In this document: positions 1-5,634 of the stretch, piece by piece | How positions within the stretch are numbered: the stretch's first letter is position 1 | How the letters are laid out: every line of letters begins with the position of its first letter | Position numbers and translations under genes: made by a program | Source of the DNA: an uncultured Spirochaetales bacterium | GTDB lineage: Bacteria > Spirochaetota > Spirochaetia > Sphaerochaetales > Sphaerochaetaceae | NCBI GenBank assembly: GCA_937902565.1 | Contig: CALFMX010000284.1 | Span: 1-8,327, forward strand | DNA: 8,327 nucleotides | Reading direction: 5' to 3' | The notes under the pieces: generated by a model | Told to the model about the DNA's origin: nothing | Seen by the model: the letters and a program-made list of their open reading frames with translations, nothing else | Database searches by the model: none

Positions 1-2
1 AG

Positions 3-476
3 GAGGCGCGCCAGCTGGGCATCAGCATGGTGTTCCAGCATTTCAGCCTGTTCGACACGCTGACCGTGGCCGAAAACGTCTGGCTGGGCCTGGACAAGGG
101 CATGCCGCTGGCCGACGTGACGCGCCGCATCACCGAAGTGGGCAGCGAATACGGCATGGACATCGATCCGCTGCGCCCGGTCCACACCCTGTCGGTGGGC
201 GAGATGCAGCGCGTGGAAATCATCCGCGCCCTGCTGACCAACCCGCGCCTGCTGATTCTGGACGAGCCGACCTCGGTGCTCACGCCCCAGGCGGTGGAAA
301 AGCTGTTTGTGGTGCTGAAGAAACTAGCGGCCGAAGGCTGCTCCATCCTCTACATCAGCCACAAGCTGCACGAGATCCGCGCCCTGTGCTCGGCCTGCAC
401 GGTGCTGCGCGGCGGCAAGGTGACGGGCGTGTGCGACCCGCGCCAGGAAAGCAATGCCTCGCTCTCGCGCCTGATG
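3..476 (+). CDS. ABC transporter ATP-binding protein, nucleoside/simple-sugar type, internal fragment (foreign to the rest of the window)
   Basis: This is part of the first nucleotide-binding domain of a double-domain ATPase (RbsA/YufO-like) that would power import of nucleosides or sugars through a membrane permease. The frame is open to the left edge, so the N-terminus with Walker A lies outside; the ATG at 27 is internal. Visible in order are the Q-loop (VFQHFSLF), the signature motif as LSVGEMQR, Walker B plus D-loop (LLILDEPTSVLTPQ) and the H-loop histidine (YISHKL). The reading then leaves the family at SLSRLM, where the linker to the second domain would begin; that second domain is absent. 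Leucine is about 18 CTG to 3 CTC and glutamate is mostly GAA, the reverse of what follows, so this piece comes from a different genome, probably a betaproteobacterium (inferred). Family assignment is secure; the exact substrate is not. Confidence 0.85.
459..476 (+). other. Chimeric junction between ABC ATPase and V-ATPase subunit B
   Basis: These 18 bases encode SLSRLM. The peptide fits both the end of the ABC domain (family pattern ASLxRLM before the second domain) and the subunit B motif SLSRLMKDGIGEG. Left of it protein family and codon use are those of the ABC transporter; right of it they are those of the V-ATPase. The frame is kept only because both proteins carry the same hexapeptide in the same frame. 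A short shared word at the exact switch is what an assembly misjoin or microhomology recombination leaves behind. Confidence 0.8.
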
Positions 477-791
477 AAGGACGGGATCGGGGAGGGGATG
501 ACGAGAAGTGATCACCCCCACCTCGCCAACCAGCTCTTCGCCTCCTACAGCCACGTCAAGGACGTACAGAACCTTGCCAGCGTCATCGGGGAGGAGGAGC
601 TTACTGCACTGGACCAGCAGTACCTTGAGTTTGGTACCTTCTTTGAGAACCGATTCGTCAAGCAGGGTTTCGATGAGGACCGATCCATCGACGAGACCCT
701 CGACCTCGCCTGGGAAGCGCTCTCCAAGCTGCCTGCAGAGGAGCTGCAGCGCCTCACCGACGATGAGATCGCCGAACACTACGGCAAGTAA
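459..791 (+). CDS. atpB: V-type ATP synthase subunit B, C-terminal fragment
   Basis: This is the C-terminal helical domain of the non-catalytic B subunit of the V1 head of a V/A-type ATPase, which couples ATP to H+ or Na+ movement across the inner membrane. Recognisable family segments are SLSRLMKDGIGEG, TRSDHPHLANQLFASY, the YLEFGTFFENRFVKQG stretch, the RSIDETLDLAWEALSKLP helix and the terminal EIAEHYGK. The rest of the subunit (roughly 350 residues with the nucleotide-site domain) is missing because the sequence switches to an ABC transporter at the junction. Codon use (CTC leucine, GAG glutamate) matches the downstream genes. The stop TAA (789-791) is followed at once by the Shine-Dalgarno of the D subunit gene, as in V-ATPase operons with B-D order. 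Confidence 0.9.
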   Translation, partial: SLSRLMKDGIGEGMTRSDHPHLANQLFASYSHVKDVQNLASVIGEEELTALDQQYLEFGTFFENRFVKQGFDEDRSIDETLDLAWEALSKLPAEELQRLTDDEIAEHYGK

Positions 792-799
792 GGAGCGCT

Positions 800-1498
800 G
801 TGAAGACCAACCTAGCACCGACTCGGAGCAACCTGCTCAAATTGGCCGATGACCTGAAGTTCGCCGAACTGGGGCATGAGCTGCTCGACCAGAAGCGCTC
901 GATCCTCGTCGGGGAGCTGCTCACCCTCGTCGACCAGGCGGTCGACTACGAGGGTCGGGTCGTCACCGCGCTCGCCGAGGCGCAGAGCTCGCTCAGCGAC
1001 GCCATCATGCAGATGGGGAGGTTGCGGGTGGGAAACCTCGCAGGGGCCGTGAACATCGACTACTCGATCAACCTCGGCTCGCGGCGTGTCATGGGGGTCT
1101 CGGTGCCCCGCGTCGAGACGACCTTCACCGACAACAGCCCCTACTTCAGCAGCGAGGATACCTCGATCCTCGCTGAGCTCTCCATCGATCGCTACCGCAC
1201 GACGCTGCAGCTGATGGGCCGGCTTGCCGAATTGAAGGTCTCGATCATGCGCCTGGCGCGTGAGGTGAAGAAGACGATCCGTAAGGTCAACGCCCTCGAG
1301 AAGATTGTCATCCCCGACAACAAGGAGACGATGGCCTGGATGCGCGGGCGCATCGAGGAGCAGGAGCGGGAGAACTTCATCCTGCTCAAGGTGGTCAAGG
1401 ACCGCATGGATCGAGTCGAAGAGGAGAGCAGGGCTTTGAAATCTCTGCAAAGTAATGATAGAGTGCATAAGGAGGACTTCCATGGGAGTTCCGTTTAA
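800..1498 (+). CDS. atpD: V-type ATP synthase subunit D
   Basis: Subunit D forms the long coiled-coil central rotor shaft of the V1 sector, linking the A3B3 head to the membrane ring. The 232-residue product is of normal family length. The N-terminal motif LAPTRSNLLKLADDLKFAELGHELLDQKR and the C-terminal block TIRKVNALEKIVIPDNKE followed by EEQERENFILLKVVKDRM are characteristic; both ends are predicted long helices. The start is GTG at 800, with AGGAG at 791-795 overlapping the end of the upstream stop codon, so translation is probably coupled to subunit B. The 3' end overlaps the next gene by 17 bases. Subunits I and K, which follow D in some spirochaete operons, are not downstream here; they may lie upstream, as in operons that end with A-B-D, but that region was lost at the junction. 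Confidence 0.95.
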   Translation: MKTNLAPTRSNLLKLADDLKFAELGHELLDQKRSILVGELLTLVDQAVDYEGRVVTALAEAQSSLSDAIMQMGRLRVGNLAGAVNIDYSINLGSRRVMGVSVPRVETTFTDNSPYFSSEDTSILAELSIDRYRTTLQLMGRLAELKVSIMRLAREVKKTIRKVNALEKIVIPDNKETMAWMRGRIEEQERENFILLKVVKDRMDRVEEESRALKSLQSNDRVHKEDFHGSSV

Positions 1499-1964
1499 GC
1501 AGATTGTCGTGTATGTCGATGGGTCGGAGAGTTCGATGACCGCAATGATGTATGCGATCAAGTTGGCGAAGGAACATGAGGCGTCCCTCACCGCGGTCTA
1601 TGTCATCAACACCCGCGCGCTCAGCGAGCTGGTCAAGGCAGGAATCTTCGTGGCGGTCGAACGGGATGAGTACCAACGAGACCTCGCCCTCGATGCCGAT
1701 CGCTACCTCAACCACGCCTGCCGCCTCGCCGAACAGAAGGATGTCGAGATCGAGACCGTGAAGCTTGAGGGAACGGTACACGTGGTGGTGAAGGAGCTGC
1801 TCAAGGAGAAGGGCGCCGACCTCCTGGTCCTCGGAGGCATCACCGATATCCGCAGCCGCCGGGAGGAGCTTGCAAGCGAGACCGACCGGATGATGCGGAC
1901 CGCCCCTTGCCCGGTATTGGTCGTCAGGGACGATGATGATATCTGGTATGAGTTTGAAGCGTAA
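1482..1964 (+). CDS. Universal stress protein (UspA family)
   Basis: This 160-residue single-domain Usp is a cytoplasmic protein of the kind linked to stress or energy-state responses. The N-terminal strand FKQIVVYVDGSESSMTAMMYAIKLA and the C-terminal APCPVLVVRD are typical. The nucleotide-binding loop is not: where ATP-binding members have G-x2-G-x9-G-S/T, this protein reads GGIT and then AS, so the second and third glycines are T and A, which argues against ATP binding. I chose ATG 1482 because a strong AGGAGG at 1470-1475 sits 6 bases before it and the family alignment begins at MGVPFKQ. The start lies inside the end of the atpD gene (17-base overlap), and the PTS IIA gene begins 10 bases after its stop, so the three genes are almost certainly co-transcribed. 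Confidence 0.9.
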   Translation: MGVPFKQIVVYVDGSESSMTAMMYAIKLAKEHEASLTAVYVINTRALSELVKAGIFVAVERDEYQRDLALDADRYLNHACRLAEQKDVEIETVKLEGTVHVVVKELLKEKGADLLVLGGITDIRSRREELASETDRMMRTAPCPVLVVRDDDDIWYEFEA

Positions 1965-1974
1965 GGAGCTGTGC

Positions 1975-2427
1975 ATGAACGTACTTGATGTATTGGATAA
2001 GGATTTGGTCAAGGTGCCGCTTCTGAGCAGCGACAAGCACGGCATCATCGTCGAATTGGTCGATACCCTGGTGGACGCCAGGGGCTATTCCCCTGCCCAG
2101 GGGGACCAGATCCTCGATGCCGTCCTGGCCCGTGAGAGCCTGGGCTCCACCGGTATCGGCAATGGCATCGCGATCCCGCACGCCAAGAGCGATGTCATCG
2201 ACCAGGTGACGATGGTCCTCGGCATCAGCCGCCTCCCCATCGACTTCGACTCCCCCGACGGCGAGATGAGCCGGATCTTCTTCCTGGTCCTGGCCCCGAC
2301 CAAGCAGGCCTCTGCCCACGTCGAACTGCTCGCCTCCATCGCCCGCTCCTGTACCTCCAAGATCTTCCGCCGCCTTCTGGAGCAGGCCCGTGACAGCGAG
2401 GAGGTCGTCCACCTCTTCATGGAGTAG
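1975..2427 (+). CDS. PTS sugar transporter subunit IIA / nitrogen-regulatory IIA-like protein (PTS_EIIA_2 domain)
   Basis: This is a 150-residue stand-alone EIIA domain of the fructose/mannitol/Ntr class, which accepts phosphate from HPr or NPr on a histidine. The phosphorylation site is His69 in the motif GIGNGIAIPHAKSD; the preceding VLARESLGSTGIG block and the later FFLVLAP...SAHVELLASIARS segment also fit the family. No IIB or IIC domain is attached or adjacent, so a regulatory (PtsN-like) role is more likely than sugar transport, but the sequence alone does not settle this. ATG 1975 was chosen because AAGGAG at 1963-1968 lies 6 bases upstream and the domain begins immediately; an ATG further upstream would overlap the Usp gene without adding conserved sequence. 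It is the last gene of the V-ATPase operon and is followed by a terminator. Confidence 0.9.
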   Translation: MNVLDVLDKDLVKVPLLSSDKHGIIVELVDTLVDARGYSPAQGDQILDAVLARESLGSTGIGNGIAIPHAKSDVIDQVTMVLGISRLPIDFDSPDGEMSRIFFLVLAPTKQASAHVELLASIARSCTSKIFRRLLEQARDSEEVVHLFME

Positions 2428-2470
2428 TCTTGCCCCGTCACCATCAACGATCGTGAATGTAACCATCACC

Positions 2471-2509
2471 ATGCCATCCTTGCCTGTTGGGCCGATGGCA
2501 TATTTTTTT
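2471..2509 (+). terminator. Rho-independent terminator of the atpB-atpD-usp-IIA operon
   Basis: A perfect 8-base-pair stem (ATGCCATC at 2471-2478 with GATGGCAT at 2494-2501) encloses a 15-base loop and is followed by seven T at 2503-2509. It lies 43 bases after the PTS IIA stop codon and ends the plus-strand operon. Confidence 0.85.
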
Positions 2510-2535
2510 ACCCTCAGCGCCCCAGCCATCCAGAC

Positions 2536-2564
2536 TGGACTTTTTTGCCATGAGGCCGTATGGT
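2536..2564 (+). promoter_or_regulatory. Candidate sigma70-type promoter for the 327-residue protein
   Basis: TGGACT (2536-2541) and TATGGT (2559-2564) each match the consensus at four of six bases and are 17 bases apart. Placement between the operon terminator and the GTG at 2598 supports it, giving a leader of roughly 27 bases. The match is modest and unproven. Confidence 0.35.
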
Positions 2565-2597
2565 TTGACCATTACACGAAATTTGAGGTCCTGCTCT

Positions 2598-3581
2598 GTG
2601 AACTATATCATTGCATTTACTGCAGCTGAACGAGATACCCTGGAAAAGGGACGGGCGCTCCTGTCCTCAGAGCGCCTCGACTTTGTCCAGATCATCGATA
2701 CCCGCGTCGAGGACCTGAAGAGCCTTGCCGCCATCGTGGGGCGGACCTCTTCATTGACGACCGACCTCGGCTTCTCCTCCTTTCCCCGCACCCTTGATAC
2801 CCTGGCAGCCAAGCTCTCCAACCAGGGCATCGAGGAGGTGGTGAACCTTCCGGTCAAGGCATCGCTGGGGCGCTCGTTCACCGTCAGCAAGCTCCACCTC
2901 TTCGGCTTTCTCATCAAGCTCGCCCAGCAGGGGTGGCTCATCACCATCTACGAGGAGATCCTTGACTGCTACCACGCCATCCTCTTCTCCCTGATGGCCG
3001 AGGACCTCTACATCTCCATCATCAGTGACTCCGATGGAAAGGAGAGCTGGACGAGGAGGGCGACACGGGACCTGGTGGTGATGTGGGAGGAGCGCACCAA
3101 CGCCGAGGCGACGTCGTTCGCCCCGCTCTTGCAGCAACTCTGGGATGTGCGCCATACGCTTGTCCCGACCCTCGGCACACTGCTGGGGACGGTGGAGCTG
3201 CTCAAGCTCTCCTTCCGCCTCCCCGATGAGTGGCACTCCTTCCTCGATGAGCATGGTGGGGAAGAGGAGGTGGTCTGGGCCCTCGATGAGTTCCTCTTCT
3301 CCCTCAGCTATGAGCAGCTCTCAAACCTCCATGAGATCATGGACGCCAAAGGGATTCAGACAGTGAGCCGCAGTGAAGCGCTGGACCTGCTCAAGTTGCG
3401 GTCAGGCCAGCTGCTTGAGGGCTCCGATAGTGAGGACCTGGCGGCGATCCGCCTCTATCGCTCCTTCTTGCGCCGCAACGGCCTGGCGCGCCTCAGGCGC
3501 GACGCGGACCGGAAGGGTCCCCGCCGGACACTGGAGCAGCAGTTGCTGCTCCACCTCTGGAAACATACCACTCAGGCGTGA
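2598..3581 (+). CDS. Hypothetical protein, unrecognised family (327 residues)
   Basis: I do not recognise this protein. It is coding by its length, by codon use like that of its neighbours, and by the absence of a better frame on either strand. It appears mostly helical and cytoplasmic, with no signal peptide. A hydrophobic but probably buried stretch lies at residues 99-142 (from LHLFGFLIKLAQQGWLITIY through EDLYISII). Acidic segments occur around 219-231, and a basic, arginine-rich C-terminus at 291-310 (RRNGLARLRRDADRKGPRR) could contact nucleic acid or phospholipid, which is speculation. I prefer GTG 2598 (GAGG at 2585-2588, 9 bases upstream) because the extra upstream residues look like translated leader and would overlap the promoter and terminator; ATG 2550 is the alternative. 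It forms its own unit after a terminator, and its stop overlaps the tail of the convergent alcohol dehydrogenase gene by 10 bases. Confidence 0.8.
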   Translation: MNYIIAFTAAERDTLEKGRALLSSERLDFVQIIDTRVEDLKSLAAIVGRTSSLTTDLGFSSFPRTLDTLAAKLSNQGIEEVVNLPVKASLGRSFTVSKLHLFGFLIKLAQQGWLITIYEEILDCYHAILFSLMAEDLYISIISDSDGKESWTRRATRDLVVMWEERTNAEATSFAPLLQQLWDVRHTLVPTLGTLLGTVELLKLSFRLPDEWHSFLDEHGGEEEVVWALDEFLFSLSYEQLSNLHEIMDAKGIQTVSRSEALDLLKLRSGQLLEGSDSEDLAAIRLYRSFLRRNGLARLRRDADRKGPRRTLEQQLLLHLWKHTTQA

Positions 3582-4762
3582 GCAGCGTCGGTATAGATTG
3601 CGCGGATCTCGTCGTGGCCGAGGACCATCACATTCCCCAGGGTCCGTTTTCCGAAGAATGTCGCCTTGACCGTCATCTCCTCGATCTGCTCGGCTGTGGG
3701 GTGGATCCCGAGCTCGGCGAAGGTGGTCGGCATATCGACCTCCCTGAAGAAGTCCAGTAGCGCGGCGATGGCCGCCTTGGCATCAGAGAGGACATCCCCG
3801 CTTGCCTTCAGGCCGAGGACCCGCCCCCCGAATCGGGCAAAGCGGTCGGGACGCTCCTTGTAGACAAACCGCGCCCAACTGCCCCAGATGGCGGCAAGGC
3901 CCGCCCCGTGGGCGACATCGAACATCCCGCCCATCTCGTGCTCGAGCTGGTGGGGGGCCCAGTCTCCGCGGTGCTCGTTCCCGCAGCCGGTGAGCCCGTT
4001 GTGGGAGAGGGAGCTCGCCCACATCAGGTTGGCCCGCGCATCATAGTCGTCACTCTTCACCTTCAATGTCCGTGCAGCGCCCATGACGACGCGCAGCAAC
4101 GCCTCGGCCATCTCATCGGTGAGGGCCATGGTGTCCCCTGCGATGAAGTAGCGCTCGATGGTGTGCATCATGATGTCCACCACCCCGCTCATCGTCTGGT
4201 AGTAGGGCAGGGTGTAGGTCAGGGTGGGGTTCATGACAGCGAACTTGCATCGCGAGTAGTCGGTGTTGAGCCCCCGCTTCAAGTCCCCATCCTCGTTGGT
4301 GATGACACTTGAGTTGCTCATCTCGCTGCCGGCGGCCGCGATGGTGAGCACCGCCGCCACCGGAGTGCAGCCGGTGGGTGTGCGCTTTCCTGCATAGAAG
4401 TCCCAGACCTCGCCCTCGTTATGGAGGCCGTAGCCGATGGCCTTGGCGCTGTCGATGACCGAGCCGCCCCCTATGGCGAGCAGGAAGTCGACCCCTTCTC
4501 GCCGCCCAAGCTCGATGCCGGTGTGGACGAGGGAGAGGCGGGGGTTGGGTACCACGCCCCCCAGTTCGACCCATCCGATCCCCGCCTCTTCAAGCGACGC
4601 CTTGATGCGATCGAGCAGGCCACTGCGCTTGGCGCTCTGAGACCCATAGTGGAGGAGGACCTTCGTCCCCCCGTACTTCTTGATCAATGACCCGGCATTG
4701 GACTCGGTGTCCTTGCCGAAAACGACTTCAGTTGGTGCATAGTATTGAAATGATGCGCTCAT
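3572..4762 (-). CDS. Iron-containing alcohol dehydrogenase (butanol dehydrogenase / YqhD-like, group III)
   Basis: This 396-residue cytoplasmic oxidoreductase interconverts aldehydes and alcohols with NAD(P)H; in fermenters it usually disposes of reducing power by making alcohols. The Rossmann-like half contains the cofactor motif GGGSVIDSAKAIGYG (98-112). The metal ligands can be placed by comparison with E. coli YqhD (D194, H198, H267, H281): here D196, H200, H271 and H285, with identical internal spacing, so the enzyme looks intact. The starting region (FQYYAPTEVVFGKDT) and the 396-residue length are standard for BdhA-type members. ATG at 4762 has AAGGAG (complement of 4771-4776) 8 bases upstream, within the 18-base gap after the LUD gene; the two genes form one operon. 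NADPH preference is likely from the group but cannot be read off the sequence. Confidence 0.93.
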   Translation of the reverse strand: MSASFQYYAPTEVVFGKDTESNAGSLIKKYGGTKVLLHYGSQSAKRSGLLDRIKASLEEAGIGWVELGGVVPNPRLSLVHTGIELGRREGVDFLLAIGGGSVIDSAKAIGYGLHNEGEVWDFYAGKRTPTGCTPVAAVLTIAAAGSEMSNSSVITNEDGDLKRGLNTDYSRCKFAVMNPTLTYTLPYYQTMSGVVDIMMHTIERYFIAGDTMALTDEMAEALLRVVMGAARTLKVKSDDYDARANLMWASSLSHNGLTGCGNEHRGDWAPHQLEHEMGGMFDVAHGAGLAAIWGSWARFVYKERPDRFARFGGRVLGLKASGDVLSDAKAAIAALLDFFREVDMPTTFAELGIHPTAEQIEEMTVKATFFGKRTLGNVMVLGHDEIRAIYTDAAHA

Positions 4763-4780
4763 GTATCTGGCTCCTTGCTG

Positions 4781-5461
4781 TTAGTATCCGAGGCTTTCGC
4801 CGACGATGAGGACCTTCATCCTCCCCTTGGTCTGCTGGCGTGAGAAGACGACGTAGTTTGAACAGATAGTGTGCTCGCACCCACCGCCGTCGAGGGCCAT
4901 GAGATGGCGTCCATCGCAGACCGGACTGGTGCAGAGCCCCTCCTTGCTACAATGGGTTTGTACCCCCAGCCTCGCAGCGTTGGCCGGGGCGACCAGGGTC
5001 TTGACGCGTAGGATGGCGCTGACCAGGTCGGGGACGATCTTGTCCCAACTGGCGACCAGGATCACCTGGCGAGGCCCCCAGAGCATCGCTGCAGTGCGGT
5101 TGCTGCGTCCGTCGACGCAGTAGATCTCACCGTGCTCGGTGATGGCGTTTGCGCTGGCAAGATAGGTGTCGGCGTCAAAGCTCTCCAGGAAGACCGTACG
5201 TACGCCCTCGGGAGTCAGCCCCTCCGCGTACCGGTCAAGGAGCTTGAAGCGCCCCCCTCTGAGCCAGTCGAGGACCCCCGCCTCCTCCAGGGAGGCCGAA
5301 CCTCCCAGTCCTACCGTGGAGCCGCTCTCCATCATCGATTCGAGGGTGGGGATGATCTCTGCAATCGTGGGGACGAAGTGCCCCTCGATGTTGTTCTTCC
5401 CCAGCTCCTCTATGGTGCGTTTGACGCGGAGTTCCTGTGTCCTCAGTTTTGCGTGGTCCAT
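4781..5461 (-). CDS. LUD-domain protein (DUF162, lactate-utilisation-type), variant cysteine cluster
   Basis: This 226-residue stand-alone LUD protein is related to LutC/YkgG and to the short DUF162 proteins of clostridia and spirochaetes, whose function is poorly defined although the name derives from lactate utilisation. Family motifs are GLGGSASLEEAG (51-62), DTYLASANAITEHGEIYCVDG (98-118) with NRTAAMLWGP after it, and the terminal VLIVGESLGY. Short members usually carry a compact C-x5-C-x2-C-x6-C cluster before the end; here it is C171-x5-C177-x4-C182-x12-C195-x4-C200, expanded and with an additional cysteine, a possible metal or Fe-S site (inferred). The start ATG at 5461 has a strong AAGGAGGGG just upstream and matches the family N-terminus; a longer reading from 5590 runs back through the promoter. 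It is the first gene of an operon with the alcohol dehydrogenase. Confidence 0.88.
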   Translation of the reverse strand: MDHAKLRTQELRVKRTIEELGKNNIEGHFVPTIAEIIPTLESMMESGSTVGLGGSASLEEAGVLDWLRGGRFKLLDRYAEGLTPEGVRTVFLESFDADTYLASANAITEHGEIYCVDGRSNRTAAMLWGPRQVILVASWDKIVPDLVSAILRVKTLVAPANAARLGVQTHCSKEGLCTSPVCDGRHLMALDGGGCEHTICSNYVVFSRQQTKGRMKVLIVGESLGY

Positions 5462-5490
5462 GGTGTGTGCCCCTCCTTGTTGCTGGTCTA

Positions 5491-5519
5491 AGGATACCCA
5501 ATGGCCTCTCGATTTGCAA
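5491..5519 (-). promoter_or_regulatory. Candidate promoter of the LUD-alcohol dehydrogenase operon
   Basis: On the minus strand TTGCAA (5519-5514) and TATCCT (5496-5491) are separated by 17 bases, each matching the sigma70 consensus at four of six positions. The implied transcript would start about 23 bases before the LUD start codon. Position and spacing are good, the sequence match moderate. Confidence 0.45.
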
Positions 5520-5544
5520 GCAAGACCTGTGTTCAGGGGCACTC

Positions 5545-5577
5545 CTTCGGGTCGAACGTGACCCGAGGAACTTTTTT
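5545..5577 (+). terminator. Plus-strand Rho-independent terminator with no plus-strand gene before it
   Basis: A 9-base-pair stem with one G-U pair (5545-5553 with 5560-5568) closes a 6-base loop and is followed, after AAC, by six T (5572-5577). On the opposite strand no T-run follows, so it works only left to right. It lies between two divergent promoters, and everything upstream of it for about 2 kb is coded on the minus strand. It may stop transcripts antisense to the LUD operon, or be a leftover of a lost gene. Confidence 0.6.
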
Positions 5578-5583
5578 GATAAG

Positions 5584-5612
5584 TTGCCAAGGCGGTTGGG
5601 AGGGCGTATCTT
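5584..5612 (+). promoter_or_regulatory. Candidate promoter of the beta-CASP ribonuclease gene
   Basis: TTGCCA (5584-5589, five of six) and TATCTT (5607-5612, four of six) are 17 bases apart. The expected start point, about 5619, leaves a very short leader holding only the ribosome binding site AGGAG (5622-5626) before ATG 5635. Confidence 0.5.
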
Positions 5613-5634
5613 AATAGATGTAGGAGAGAGGCAC

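Noticed and set aside
27..791. A single 254-residue ABC-V-ATPase fusion protein
   Set aside because: The two halves belong to unrelated protein families, each is truncated at the same peptide, and codon use changes at the join, so I treat them as two fragments rather than one gene.
812..1591. A 259-codon minus-strand open frame opposite subunit D
   Set aside because: It is the antisense shadow of a clear V-ATPase D gene; its composition (His/Asp/Leu/Arg-rich) is that of a reversed GC-rich coding sequence and it has no recognisable domain.
1395..2529. Minus-strand open frames opposite the Usp and PTS IIA genes
   Set aside because: Both plus-strand genes have good starts, ribosome binding sites and family motifs; the reverse frames have none and run across the terminator.
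3908..4312. Plus-strand open frame of 134 codons inside the alcohol dehydrogenase gene
   Set aside because: The minus strand there encodes conserved dehydrogenase metal ligands; the plus frame is a shadow.
5462..5590. A 43-residue N-terminal extension on the LUD protein
   Set aside because: The extension is upstream of a strong ribosome binding site and promoter and adds no family sequence.
5437..5634. An N-terminal extension of 66 residues on the beta-CASP ribonuclease
   Set aside because: It would pass through the LUD promoter, an intrinsic terminator and the gene's own promoter; the family N-terminus starts at ATG 5635 with its own ribosome binding site.
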